From the NCBI GenBank assembly GCA_036391875.1, contig DASVZA010000023.1, positions 1 to 64,000 of the forward strand: DNA of 64,000 nt. The letters are read 5' to 3'. This stretch comes from Parasulfuritortus sp036391875. Lineage in GTDB: Bacteria > Pseudomonadota > Gammaproteobacteria > Burkholderiales > Thiobacillaceae. The notes below the pieces were generated by a model. That model did no database searches, was not told the origin of the DNA, and saw only the letters and a program-made list of their open reading frames with translations. Both the position numbers and the translations under genes were made by a program. This document shows, in pieces, positions 32,389-41,849 of the stretch (positions are counted from its first letter, which is position 1; the number at the start of each line of letters is the position of its first letter).

Positions 32389-32979
32389 ATGAAGAAAGTC
32401 GTCATCGCATCCAACAATCCGGGCAAGCTGCGCGAGATCCAGCAGATACTCGCCCCGCTGGCGATCGAGGCGGTGCCGCAGGGCAGCTTCGGCGTGCCGG
32501 AGTGCCCCGAGCCGCACGTCACCTTCGTCGAGAACTGCATCGCCAAGGCCCGCCATGCCTCGGCCCATACCGGCCTGCCGGCGCTGGCCGATGATTCCGG
32601 CATCTGCGTCGACGCCCTGAACGGCGCGCCGGGCGTCTATTCGGCCCGCTATGCCGGCGAGCCCAAGTCGGACGAGCGCAACAACCAGAAGCTGCTCGAA
32701 GCGCTCAAGGACAACCCCAACCGCAAGGCGCATTACTATTGCGTCATGGTCTACGTGCGTTATGCCGACGATCCCCAGCCGATCATCGCCGAGGGTGCCT
32801 GGCACGGCGAGATCATCGACGAGCCGCGCGGCGCCGGCGGCTTCGGCTACGACCCCTATTTCCTGGTGCCGGCCTTCGGCCGCACCGGCGCCGAGCTGAC
32901 CGCCGACGAGAAGAACGGCATCAGCCACCGAGGCCAGGCCCTGCGGGCACTGGCGGCGAAGCTGCAGGCGGGGGAGTGA
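32389..32979 (+). CDS. rdgB: XTP/dITP diphosphatase (HAM1/RdgB)
   Basis: 196 residues from the ATG at 32389, two bases after the rph stop. SNNPGKLREIQ at the N-terminus, ALADDSGICVDAL and GVYSARYAG in the middle, and GFGYDPYF towards the C-terminus are the nucleotide- and metal-binding signatures. It hydrolyses non-canonical purine triphosphates such as dITP and XTP, keeping them out of DNA. Confidence 0.96.
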   Translation: MKKVVIASNNPGKLREIQQILAPLAIEAVPQGSFGVPECPEPHVTFVENCIAKARHASAHTGLPALADDSGICVDALNGAPGVYSARYAGEPKSDERNNQKLLEALKDNPNRKAHYYCVMVYVRYADDPQPIIAEGAWHGEIIDEPRGAGGFGYDPYFLVPAFGRTGAELTADEKNGISHRGQALRALAAKLQAGE

Positions 32980-33002
32980 TCGCAGCCTAGGGTGAACGCG
33001 CC

Positions 33003-34127
33003 CTAGGCCAGGCCGGCGCAGAGGATGGCCGGGTTCTGGTCGCCGCTGGCGGCCATGGTCTCCAGATTGCGCAGGACCAGGACGCTGGCGGTCTCCATTT
33101 TGGCCAGCGCCGCCAGGCCGGCCTGGACGTTTCCGGCGCGGTAGTGCTGCAGGGCCTCCATGCCGTGTTGGTGGACGTCGATATGGGGGCGCTCGATGTC
33201 GGCATAGCCCGGCAGCTTGGAGAAGCATTCCTTGCCGTCGCCCTCGTAATACCATTTGCCCAGGCGGCAGTGGGTGTGGCAGGACAGGTCCTCGGCGTTC
33301 TTGTCGGATAGGCCGAGAAAGACCTTGTAGACGTCCAGCTTGAACACCAGGTGGTCGACCTTGGCCGTCTCGATGAAGCTGCGCAGGGCGCTGGCGGCGA
33401 TGGTCTCGATCATCCGGTTGGAAATGTCCTGCAGATCCTTGATGCCGTCGTAGGCCTGCTTGCCCTCGGTGCGGATGGCATCGGTTTCCTCGGGCGCCAG
33501 CTGGATCTGGTCGCGGACCTGGGCCGCCTCGGCCTGGATGGCGCTGACCAGGTCGGAAATCTCGCTGGTGGCCTTGCTGGTGCTCTCCGCCAGCTTGCGC
33601 ACCTCGTCGGCCACCACCGCGAAGCCCCGGCCATACTCCCCGGCCCGGGCGGCCTCGATGGCGGCGTTGAGGGCGAGCAGGTTGGTCTGTTCGGCGATGC
33701 CGCGGATCAGGCGCACGATGCTGTCGATCTCGCCGGTACGGGTATGGAGCTGGGTGACAGCTTCGGAAGTGTTCTGCAGTCGCTGGGCGAAGCCTTCGAT
33801 GCTGCCCGACATGTGTTCGATGATGTGGTGAGTGCCGCCGACGCTTTCGCAGGCGGTGACCACCCGGCCGGTTTCCGCCTTCATGGCTTGGGCCAGCGAG
33901 GCCAGCGAGTTCTGGGATTGGGCCAGGGTCTCGCCGTAGGACTGGAAGTGCAGGCCGGTGCCCTTGAGCAGTTCCAGTTCGCGGCTCAGCGCCTGTTTTT
34001 CATCCTGGTGGCTGCTGGCCGAAATCCTGATCTCGTCCAGGTTGTCTTGTATGGCGAGCTTGTCCTGCTGCAGGATGCGGATTTGCTGCTCGAGCTGAGC
34101 GACTTTGGTGCCGTTACCGAATAACAT
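33003..34127 (-). CDS. Soluble methyl-accepting chemotaxis-type protein with C-terminal CZB domain
   Basis: 374 residues from the ATG at 34127, which has AGGGGAGG 8 nt upstream; an earlier in-frame ATG at 34157 lacks this. No transmembrane segment. N-terminal coiled coil (about 1-55), MCP signalling region with LLALNAAIEAARAGEYGRGF then AVVADEVRKLAES, and a C-terminal CZB domain holding the CRLGKWYYEGDG signature and the PHIDVHQHG histidines. CZB domains bind zinc and sense zinc or hypochlorous acid. This would be a cytoplasmic zinc-responsive receptor. It is the second CZB protein in the window. Confidence 0.92.
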   Translation of the reverse strand: MLFGNGTKVAQLEQQIRILQQDKLAIQDNLDEIRISASSHQDEKQALSRELELLKGTGLHFQSYGETLAQSQNSLASLAQAMKAETGRVVTACESVGGTHHIIEHMSGSIEGFAQRLQNTSEAVTQLHTRTGEIDSIVRLIRGIAEQTNLLALNAAIEAARAGEYGRGFAVVADEVRKLAESTSKATSEISDLVSAIQAEAAQVRDQIQLAPEETDAIRTEGKQAYDGIKDLQDISNRMIETIAASALRSFIETAKVDHLVFKLDVYKVFLGLSDKNAEDLSCHTHCRLGKWYYEGDGKECFSKLPGYADIERPHIDVHQHGMEALQHYRAGNVQAGLAALAKMETASVLVLRNLETMAASGDQNPAILCAGLA

Positions 34128-34177
34128 GCCTTCAACCTCCCCTAGATTGATCTGCACTACGAATTGTTAGCATAACC

Positions 34178-35344
34178 ATGTTGTCATCTCAAGATTTCCG
34201 TTTGTCGCCGCCGGGCCTGCAAAATTCGCCGCCGCTGGGGCTTTATATCCATATCCCGTGGTGCCTGAGGAAATGCCCCTATTGCGATTTCAATTCGCAC
34301 GCGGTGCGCGGCGAGATGCCGGAGTCGGCCTATATCGACAGCCTGCTGCGGGAACTAGAGGGCGCCCTGCCGGATGTCTGGGGACGGCCGGTGGAGACGA
34401 TATTCTTCGGCGGCGGCACGCCCAGCTTGCTGAGCCCGGAGGGGCTGGACCGCCTGCTGACCGCGGTGCGCACGCTGCTGCCGGTCCGGCCCTGGGCGGA
34501 GGTGACCCTGGAGGCCAATCCGGGCACCTTCGAAGCGGCGCGCTTTCGCGCCTTCCGGGCGGCCGGCGTTGATCGCCTGTCGATCGGCATCCAGAGTTTC
34601 GACGACCGCTTCCTGCAGGCCCTGGGCCGGGTCCACGACAGCCGCGAGGCGCGGGCGGCGGCTGAGGCGGCGCGCGGGATTTTCGATCGGCTCAATCTGG
34701 ATCTGATGTATGCCTTGCCGGGCCAGACCCAGGCCGATCTCGACGCCGACCTGGCCGCAGCCCTGTCCTTCGAGCCCGACCACCTGTCCTGCTACCACCT
34801 GACCCTGGAGCCGAACACGGCCTTCGCCGCCGCGCCGCCGCCGGCCCTGCCGGACGACGATCTGGCCGCCGCCATGCAGGAACGGGTCGAGGAACGATTG
34901 GCGGCCGCCGGCTACGATCATTACGAGACTTCGGCCTTCGCCCAGCCCGGCCAGGCCTGCCGGCACAACCTGAACTACTGGCGCTTCGGCGACTACCTGG
35001 GCATCGGCGCCGGTGCCCATTCCAAGCTCAGCTTCCACGACCGGGTGGTCAGGCGGGCCAACCGCAAGCTGCCGCGCGAGTACATGGCCGGCGCACCGGC
35101 CGAGGAACGGGTGCTGGAGCCGGATGACCTGCGCTTCGAATTCATGATGAACGCCCTGCGCCTGAGCGAGGGTTTCGAGAGCGGCCTGTTCCAGGAGCGC
35201 ACCGGACTGAATTGGGAGGCGGTGCGGGCCGAGGTCGGTGCCGCCGAGGCGCGCGGCCTGCTGGAGCGGAAAGGGGTGATGGTGCGGCCCAGTCCGCTAG
35301 GCCGGCGCTACCTGAACGATCTGTTGCAGATGTTCCTGGCCTGA
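34178..35344 (+). CDS. hemW: Heme chaperone HemW (radical SAM)
   Basis: 388 residues. Radical-SAM motif CLRKCPYC with cysteines 29, 33 and 36 (CX3CX2C), FFGGGTPSLL, and HNLNYWRFGDYLGIGAGAHS typical of HemW rather than true HemN, which has an extra N-terminal segment. HemW binds heme and delivers it to respiratory enzymes. It lies in the conserved rph-rdgB-hemW neighbourhood, here interrupted by the oppositely oriented CZB receptor gene. Confidence 0.94.
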   Translation: MLSSQDFRLSPPGLQNSPPLGLYIHIPWCLRKCPYCDFNSHAVRGEMPESAYIDSLLRELEGALPDVWGRPVETIFFGGGTPSLLSPEGLDRLLTAVRTLLPVRPWAEVTLEANPGTFEAARFRAFRAAGVDRLSIGIQSFDDRFLQALGRVHDSREARAAAEAARGIFDRLNLDLMYALPGQTQADLDADLAAALSFEPDHLSCYHLTLEPNTAFAAAPPPALPDDDLAAAMQERVEERLAAAGYDHYETSAFAQPGQACRHNLNYWRFGDYLGIGAGAHSKLSFHDRVVRRANRKLPREYMAGAPAEERVLEPDDLRFEFMMNALRLSEGFESGLFQERTGLNWEAVRAEVGAAEARGLLERKGVMVRPSPLGRRYLNDLLQMFLA

Positions 35345-35347
35345 GCG

Positions 35348-36313
35348 TCAGCCGGGGAGGCCGCCGCTGCGCCAGAAGTCGAGGCCCTTGGCCAGGAACT
35401 CGTCGACCGGCACGTAGTGGGAACCGTCGCAGGAGAAGGTCAGGCCGACCACGCCGTTGTAGATGTTCAGGGTGCCGGTGCGCAGGTAGAACATCTCGTC
35501 CATGAAGCGCAGCCCGCGCAGGATGTCCAGTATCGGCCGGATCTGCTCGCGCCTGACCGCGGCATCGGCCGGGTAGGGACGGTTCGGGTAGGTCAGGCAG
35601 ATGTCCGGGTCGGTCAGGGCGTCGATGTCGAGCAGCCGATAGCGCAGCGGGTCCTCGGTCAGCCAGATGACCGCGCGGCTGCTGGAGAAGTGCAGCATGA
35701 CGTGGTGCACGCCGTGGTTGGTCATCAGTTCCTCGATCACCGACAGCACGGTCTCCGTGTTGGCGTCCATGACGCTGTCGGCGCGGGTCTGGTGGAATAC
35801 CGTGCCGCGGATGGCCGGGTCGCCCTTGATCTGCCGCCAGTAGGTCGGCTCCTTGTAGACCTGGCGGGTGATGGGCAGGTCGCGCAGGTCGAAGTCGGCG
35901 CCGATGAAGCCCAGCACGCCCCAGTCGGTGCCGCGCACCAGTTGGATGGCGGTCAGGGAAGGGCGCTTGTCGCGCAGGCCGATGTAGGCCTCGGACAGCA
36001 GGAAGCCGTCGGTCGGCACCATCTCCCGCATATAGGGGCGTTGCGAGCGGTCACGGCCGAAGTCGTTGTCGATCGAGTCGCTGGGGCCGATGCTGCGGGT
36101 GAGCTGGATGGCGTCGGTGTCCAGCGCGTACAGGTATTTCACCGAAGGCACCTCCGGGAGCACTTCGGCCAAAGCCGCTTCCAGGGCGGCGCGGTCGCGC
36201 CAGACCAGGCTGCAGGCGGTGGCAGCCTTGGTCAGCGGTTCGCGCAACAGGGTCTTCAGCGCCTCGCGCTGCTGGATGATGGCTTCCTGCAATGAGCCTT
36301 TGGTGGTATCCAT
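35348..36313 (-). CDS. Stand-alone PDC/Cache-type sensor domain protein
   Basis: 321 residues without a clear signal peptide or transmembrane helix. The first half looks like a double-Cache/PDC sensor fold (VKYLYALDTDAIQLTRSIGP, DFGRDRSQRPYMREM, SEAYIGLRDKRPSLTAIQLV); the second half is a less familiar domain ending RSGGLPG. Such domains usually sit outside the membrane on receptors, so a soluble stand-alone copy is unusual. It converges with hemW with a 3-bp gap. Function unknown; ligand sensing is inferred. Confidence 0.75.
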   Translation of the reverse strand: MDTTKGSLQEAIIQQREALKTLLREPLTKAATACSLVWRDRAALEAALAEVLPEVPSVKYLYALDTDAIQLTRSIGPSDSIDNDFGRDRSQRPYMREMVPTDGFLLSEAYIGLRDKRPSLTAIQLVRGTDWGVLGFIGADFDLRDLPITRQVYKEPTYWRQIKGDPAIRGTVFHQTRADSVMDANTETVLSVIEELMTNHGVHHVMLHFSSSRAVIWLTEDPLRYRLLDIDALTDPDICLTYPNRPYPADAAVRREQIRPILDILRGLRFMDEMFYLRTGTLNIYNGVVGLTFSCDGSHYVPVDEFLAKGLDFWRSGGLPG

Positions 36314-36400
36314 GTCGAATCGTAATGATCGCTTTCCGGCGAGTATAACCGCTGCCCGGCCCGGTTATCGTCGACCGGCATCGAGTTGGAGGAGCATGTC

Positions 36401-36691
36401 GTGAAGAACGGTGTCCTGTTTTGCATCCTGTCCGCCTGGGCCGGCTGGGTCCTGGCGGATGCCGCTCCGTCAGCGGTTGAGACCGCCACCGGCCAGGATG
36501 ATTCCATGGCCCGGCAATGCAGCCTGGCCTATCGGCGCCAGGACCTGCACTTCGTCCTGGCCCATTGCCCGGAGGAGGCCTGGGCCCTGGCCCGTGCCCA
36601 GTGCGAGCGGCAGGCCGACAGCGTGGCGCCGGCCTACGTCGAGTTCTGCAGCCGCTTCTACGACGGCACGGCGCCGAGCTACGGCCACTAG
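36401..36691 (+). CDS. Small exported protein, unknown function
   Basis: 96 residues from a GTG at 36401 with GGAGGA 7 nt upstream. Residues 1-21 are a signal peptide (VLFCILSAWAGWVLADA). The mature part is short and has four cysteines (C at QCSLAY, HCPEE, QCERQ and FCSRF), suggesting two disulfides in the periplasm. No family is recognised. Its 3' end overlaps the prfC stop region by 4 bp in convergent orientation. Confidence 0.65.
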   Translation: MKNGVLFCILSAWAGWVLADAAPSAVETATGQDDSMARQCSLAYRRQDLHFVLAHCPEEAWALARAQCERQADSVAPAYVEFCSRFYDGTAPSYGH

Positions 36692-38313
36692 GCGAATTTC
36701 TGGCCGTGCTCGCGCGTGGCGTGGAAGCCGACGTTGGGCCATTTCTCCATCAGCAGTTCCAGGTTGTAGCGGTTGGTCGCCAGGTAGACCGGGTTGCCGT
36801 CGACGTCCTCGCCCATGCGCAGCTGCTGGTCCTTCTCGAACTGGCGCCGCACGGCGTCGTCCGGGAAGGTCAGCCAGCGCGCGGTGTAGATGTCGGCCGG
36901 GGCATAGATCGCGTCGACGTTGTACTCGGTCTGCAGGCGCTGGGCGACGATCTCGAACTGGAGCTGGCCGACCGCGCCGAGCAGCATGCTGCCGGTGCTG
37001 GTCTCGAACACCTGGATGGCGCCTTCCTCGCCCAGCTCCTTGAGGCCCTTCTGCAACTGCTTGGACTTGATCGGGTCCTTGGAGCGGGCGGTGCGGAACA
37101 TTTCCGGGGCGAAGTAGGGGATGCCCTTGAAGTGCAGGGCCTCGCCCTCGGTCAGGGTGTCGCCGATCTGCAACTGGCCGTGGTTGTGGATGCCGATGAT
37201 GTCGCCGGCCACAGCGTCTTCCATGTGCACCCGCTCGTTGGCCATGAAGGTCAGGGCGTTGGCGATCTTCATCTCGCGGCTCATGCGCTGGTGCTGGACC
37301 TTCATGCCGGGCGAGTAGCGGCCCGAGCAGACCCGGAAGAAGGCGATCCGGTCGCGGTGCCTGGGGTCCATGTTGGCCTGGATCTTGAACACGAAGCCGG
37401 TGAACGGTGCCTCGGCCGGCTCGACCATGCGGGTCTCGTTCCCGCCGGTTCCGGCGATACGCGACTGGGGCGGCGGCGCCCATTCGACCAGGGCCTGCAG
37501 GATCTCGCGCACGCCGAAGTTGTTGATGCCGGAGCCGAAGAACACCGGGCTCTGGTGGCCGGCCAGGAAGGCGGTGATGTCGAACGGCGAACTGGCCGAC
37601 TGGATCAGGTCGACTTCCTCGCGCATCGGCCCCATCTCCATCGGGAACATCTGGTCCAGCTTGGCGTTGGCGAGGCCGTCGATCAGCTCGGTCTCGCCGC
37701 CGGCCCGTTCCTCGCCGGCCGTGAACAGCATGGTCTGGTCGTGCAGCAGGTGGTAGACGCCGCGGAAGGCCTTGCCCATGCCGATCGGCCAGGTCACCGG
37801 AGCGCAGTCGATCTTCAGCACCGACTCGATCTCCTCCAGTACCTCGACCGGCGGCTTCACCTCGCGGTCCATCTTGTTGACGAAGGTGATGATCGGCGTG
37901 TTGCGCAGGCGGCAGACTTCGAGCAGCTTGATGGTCTGTGCCTCAACGCCCTTGGCGGCGTCGATCACCATCACCGCGGCGTCGACCGCGGTCAGCACCC
38001 GGTAGGTATCCTCGGAGAAATCCTCGTGGCCGGGCGTGTCGAGCAGGTTGATGGTGTGGCCGGCGTAGTCGAACTGCATCACCGAGCTGGTCACCGAGAT
38101 GCCGCGCTGCTTCTCCACCTCCATCCAGTCCGAGGTGGCGTGGCGGGCGCTCTTGCGGGCCTTGACCGTGCCGGCCATCTGGATGGCGCCGCCGAACAGC
38201 AGCAGCTTCTCGGTCAGGGTCGTCTTGCCCGCGTCGGGGTGGGAGATGATGGCGAAGGTGCGGCGGCGCTGGACGTCGCGCAGCAGGTCGGGAGGGAAGG
38301 GAGACGTGGTCAT
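36688..38313 (-). CDS. prfC: Peptide chain release factor 3
   Basis: 541 residues, normal RF3 length. GTPase motifs: G1 SHPDAGKTTLTEKLL near residue 24, the SARHATSDWMEVEKQRGISV switch region, DTPGHEDFSEDTYR and NKMDRE. Domains II and III follow (MFRTARSKDPIKSKQLQKGL, then AVGQLQFEIVAQRL). RF3-GTP recycles RF1 and RF2 from terminating ribosomes. It is monocistronic by position. Confidence 0.97.
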   Translation of the reverse strand: MTTSPFPPDLLRDVQRRRTFAIISHPDAGKTTLTEKLLLFGGAIQMAGTVKARKSARHATSDWMEVEKQRGISVTSSVMQFDYAGHTINLLDTPGHEDFSEDTYRVLTAVDAAVMVIDAAKGVEAQTIKLLEVCRLRNTPIITFVNKMDREVKPPVEVLEEIESVLKIDCAPVTWPIGMGKAFRGVYHLLHDQTMLFTAGEERAGGETELIDGLANAKLDQMFPMEMGPMREEVDLIQSASSPFDITAFLAGHQSPVFFGSGINNFGVREILQALVEWAPPPQSRIAGTGGNETRMVEPAEAPFTGFVFKIQANMDPRHRDRIAFFRVCSGRYSPGMKVQHQRMSREMKIANALTFMANERVHMEDAVAGDIIGIHNHGQLQIGDTLTEGEALHFKGIPYFAPEMFRTARSKDPIKSKQLQKGLKELGEEGAIQVFETSTGSMLLGAVGQLQFEIVAQRLQTEYNVDAIYAPADIYTARWLTFPDDAVRRQFEKDQQLRMGEDVDGNPVYLATNRYNLELLMEKWPNVGFHATREHGQKFA

Positions 38314-38407
38314 GGCAAGGATTCAGTGGCGAAAGCCGCCGGCGGGAGGCCGGCTGCGGCGGCAATGATAGCAAACCGGCCGGCGATGTTCGCCTGCCGT
38401 GCCGAGA

Positions 38408-39250
38408 TCAGATGATGACGACCTTGTTCCGCCCGGTCTGCTTGGCCAGGTAGAGCGCATCGTCGGTGCGCTTGAACAGGCGGTCGTAGTCGTCGTCCGG
38501 CTGGAAGCGGGTGACGCCGATGCTGACGGTCAGCCGGCCAGCCTTGGGGAAGGTATGTTCTGCCACGGTCTGGCGCAGCTTCTCTGCCGTCGTTTCCAGG
38601 TTGCCGTCGCCGTCGCTGAAGGTGATCAGGCAGAACTCCTCGCCGCCGATGCGGAAGAAGTCGTCGGCGGCGCGCTTCGACTCCGAGATGAGCCGGGCCA
38701 GTTCCCTCAGCACTTCGTCGCCGGCCGCGTGGCCGAGATGGTCGTTGACGTCCTTGAAGCGATCGATGTCCAGCATCAGCAGCGCCAGGCCGCGGGGGTA
38801 GCGCGCTTCCTGGCGGATATGCTGGTTCAGCATGTCGTCGAACCTGCGCCGGTTGTAGATGCCGGTGAGCTGGTCGGTGACGGCCAGGGTCTCGAGTTGT
38901 TGTTCCATTGCCTTGCGGCGGGCGATTTCGAGCTGGAGACGGTCGTTTTTCTGTTTCAACTCGATGGTCAGTTCTTCGAGCAGAAAGCTGCCGTGGGCCA
39001 ATCTGGCCTCGGCATCCTCGCGATGGCGCAACAGGATCGTGCTCTGGAATATGAGCAGCAGGATGATGGCGCTGGCCAGGAGCCGGACCGCGAGCTTGGA
39101 CGGTTCGGGATGCAGCAGCAGGTTCAGGCAGGAACCGCCGGGATGGAAATAGCTGCACTCGATCCACAGGTCCACGGCCCAGAACAGTACCGCCGCGACC
39201 AGGCCGACTGCCGTGGCCAGACGGGAGGAGGAGCGGGACAGGGTTTTCAT
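38408..39250 (-). CDS. Membrane-anchored diguanylate cyclase (GGEEF)
   Basis: 280 residues. Two hydrophobic segments (about 11-30 and 55-75) flank a short periplasmic loop, followed by a coiled-coil linker (82-120) and a GGDEF domain with GGEEF at 202-206 and an RAAD I-site at 193-196. It should make c-di-GMP from GTP with product feedback. The Met at 39250 is the likely start. Same strand as and just downstream of the ACT-domain gene, 21 bp apart. Confidence 0.93.
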   Translation of the reverse strand: MKTLSRSSSRLATAVGLVAAVLFWAVDLWIECSYFHPGGSCLNLLLHPEPSKLAVRLLASAIILLLIFQSTILLRHREDAEARLAHGSFLLEELTIELKQKNDRLQLEIARRKAMEQQLETLAVTDQLTGIYNRRRFDDMLNQHIRQEARYPRGLALLMLDIDRFKDVNDHLGHAAGDEVLRELARLISESKRAADDFFRIGGEEFCLITFSDGDGNLETTAEKLRQTVAEHTFPKAGRLTVSIGVTRFQPDDDYDRLFKRTDDALYLAKQTGRNKVVII

Positions 39251-39271
39251 CGTTCGGCGAAGGGGGATGTC

Positions 39272-39817
39272 TTAAGCGCGCGAGGGCTCGAATATGGCGT
39301 CCAGGTTCAGGTTGTCGCAATGGTCCAGGAAATCGCCGCGCAGGGTCGAGATGTGGGTGTCGGCCGGAATGCCGACGGTCATGTTGACCGAGAACATCGG
39401 GGTGCCGGTGTGCGGGGCGGGATATGTGTCGGTGGCCAGCTCCTCGATGTTGATGCCGCGCTGGGCGAAGAAGTTGGCCAGGTTGTGGACGATGCCGGGA
39501 TGGTCCATGGCGACCACGTTGATGCTATAGGGCACCAGCGGCGCGGGGCGTTCGACCTCCTTGGTCCGCTTCTGGACGATGGTCAGGCCGAGTTCGGCGC
39601 CCACCGTGGTGAGCCGGTCCTCCAGCTTGGTGAGCGCGTCCCAGCGGCCGGAGACCAGCATGATCATGGCGAACTGGCCGCCCAGCAGCGCCATCCTGGA
39701 CTCTTCGATGTTGCAGCCGGCATCGAGTATGCGGCTGGTGAATTTCTGGACCAGACCGACCTGGTCTTCGCCGGTGGCGGTGATGACGAGATAGTCACGG
39801 GGATTCTGGGAGGTCAT
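39272..39817 (-). CDS. ACT-domain protein, glycine cleavage repressor GcvR-like
   Basis: 181 residues with two ACT domains: DYLVITATGEDQVGLVQKFT (first) and SINVVAMDHPGIVHNLANFF (second). Matches the GcvR-type family, which in E. coli binds GcvA and represses the glycine cleavage operon when glycine is low. No gcv genes are in the window, so the target is inferred. It is upstream of the diguanylate cyclase gene on the same strand. Confidence 0.85.
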   Translation of the reverse strand: MTSQNPRDYLVITATGEDQVGLVQKFTSRILDAGCNIEESRMALLGGQFAMIMLVSGRWDALTKLEDRLTTVGAELGLTIVQKRTKEVERPAPLVPYSINVVAMDHPGIVHNLANFFAQRGINIEELATDTYPAPHTGTPMFSVNMTVGIPADTHISTLRGDFLDHCDNLNLDAIFEPSRA

Positions 39818-39914
39818 GCGGTATCCGATTCTCGATGTTCAAGTTGAATTTTAGGCGGCGATGCAGAAATGGCGCGGCCCGCCGGGGCGGGCCGCCTGGT
39901 TTCGGGCCGGGCGG

Positions 39915-40712
<798 letters not shown>

Positions 40713-40795
40713 GGAAATCTCCTCTCTCGGCCGAAGCCGGATTCGTTCGGTGCGGACAACTATATAGCCTCTCGCTCGGCTTGTCCTGTGCCGGA

Positions 40796-41179
40796 CTATT
40801 TCTCGAACAGTTCCCCGTCCAGGTAGTACCAGCGCCCGTCCAGGCGTTCGAATCGGCTGTTCTCGTGCAGCCGGTGGGCCCGGCCGCCGACCTTGTAGCG
40901 GGCGACGAATTCGACCGTGGCGTGGTCGGCGTCGGGCTGGCTATGGCCCTTGATGGCCAGGCCCAGCCATCTGGCCGACGGGTCGGACTTCAGGTCGAGC
41001 GTGGCCGGCCGGGTGTCAGGGTGCCAGGTGGCGAGCAGATAGACCTCGTCCTGCAGGACGTAGGCGGTGTAGCGGGAGCGCATCAGGCTTTCCGCATCGG
41101 GCGCAGCTGCGCCGGTCAGGTAGCGGCCGCAGCAGTCGGCCAGGTCGACGGGACGACCGCAGGGGCAGGGTGGGTTCAT
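40796..41179 (-). CDS. YchJ family protein (UPF0225, SEC-C motif)
   Basis: 127 residues from the ATG at 41179 (MNPPCPCGRPVDLADCCGRY). The N-terminal CPCG...CC cluster is a SEC-C-type zinc motif, followed by the family core SLMRSRYTAYVL and HENSRFERLDGRWYYLDGEL. Function unknown. It overlaps the end of the Nth-like gene by 4 bp (ATGA), so the two are coupled. Confidence 0.88.
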   Translation of the reverse strand: MNPPCPCGRPVDLADCCGRYLTGAAAPDAESLMRSRYTAYVLQDEVYLLATWHPDTRPATLDLKSDPSARWLGLAIKGHSQPDADHATVEFVARYKVGGRAHRLHENSRFERLDGRWYYLDGELFEK

Positions 41180-41829
41180 ATGGCGCTCGGGCAGATGGAA
41201 TGGAGGGGGCAGCCGGCACAGCGCGGCCGGGGCCGGCAGTGCAGCTTGGCCAGTTGGACGATCAGGGCGTGGTATTCGTTGTAGAGCTGCACATCTTCGG
41301 GCAGGCGGCTGGCGAATTGGCGCTGGATGTCGCGGTAGGATTCGCCGCCACGCAGCAGGCCGAGCCGGCCGAAGATGCGCCGGGTGTAGGCGTCGACCAC
41401 GAAGCTCGGCAGGCCGAGGGCATAGAGCAGGATGGAGTCGGCAGTCTCCTCGCCGATGCCGTGCACGGCCAGCAGGTCGTGCCTGAGCGTTGCCGTCCCG
41501 CCCTGCGCGACCAACGCTTCGGGCTGTTCGGCGACGCCGCGTTCGGCCAGGAAGCGGCAGAGCGCCTTGAGCCGCGCGGTCTTGACGTTGAAGAAGCCGG
41601 CCGGCCGGATCAGGTCGGCCAGTTCCGGATCGGGCAGGGTGAGCAGGGCGGGGCAATGCAGCACGCCGGCCGACTTGAGATTGGCGATGGCTTTCTCGAC
41701 GTTGCTCCAGGCCGTGTTCTGGGTCAGTATGGCGCCCACCATCACCTCGAATGGCGTCTCGCCGGGCCACCAGTGCTGGGCGCCGTAATGTGCGGAAAGG
41801 CGTTCGTAAGGGATGTGCCAACGGTTCAT
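41176..41829 (-). CDS. Endonuclease III-like HhH-GPD DNA glycosylase (monofunctional type)
   Basis: 217 residues. Helix-hairpin-helix HGIGEETADSILLYALG at 123-139, catalytic Asp in VVDAYTRR (D146) and a [4Fe-4S] set C198-X5-C204-X2-C207-X5-C213. The lysine used by bifunctional Nth (HhH motif GVGRKTA) is replaced by Glu128, so lyase activity is probably lost. This matches the MagIII / monofunctional glycosylase branch. Substrate unknown; alkylated purines are a reasonable guess. It is transcribed together with ychJ. Confidence 0.88.
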   Translation of the reverse strand: MNRWHIPYERLSAHYGAQHWWPGETPFEVMVGAILTQNTAWSNVEKAIANLKSAGVLHCPALLTLPDPELADLIRPAGFFNVKTARLKALCRFLAERGVAEQPEALVAQGGTATLRHDLLAVHGIGEETADSILLYALGLPSFVVDAYTRRIFGRLGLLRGGESYRDIQRQFASRLPEDVQLYNEYHALIVQLAKLHCRPRPRCAGCPLHSICPSAI

Positions 41830-41849
41830 GATGGCGCTATGATGCAGTC

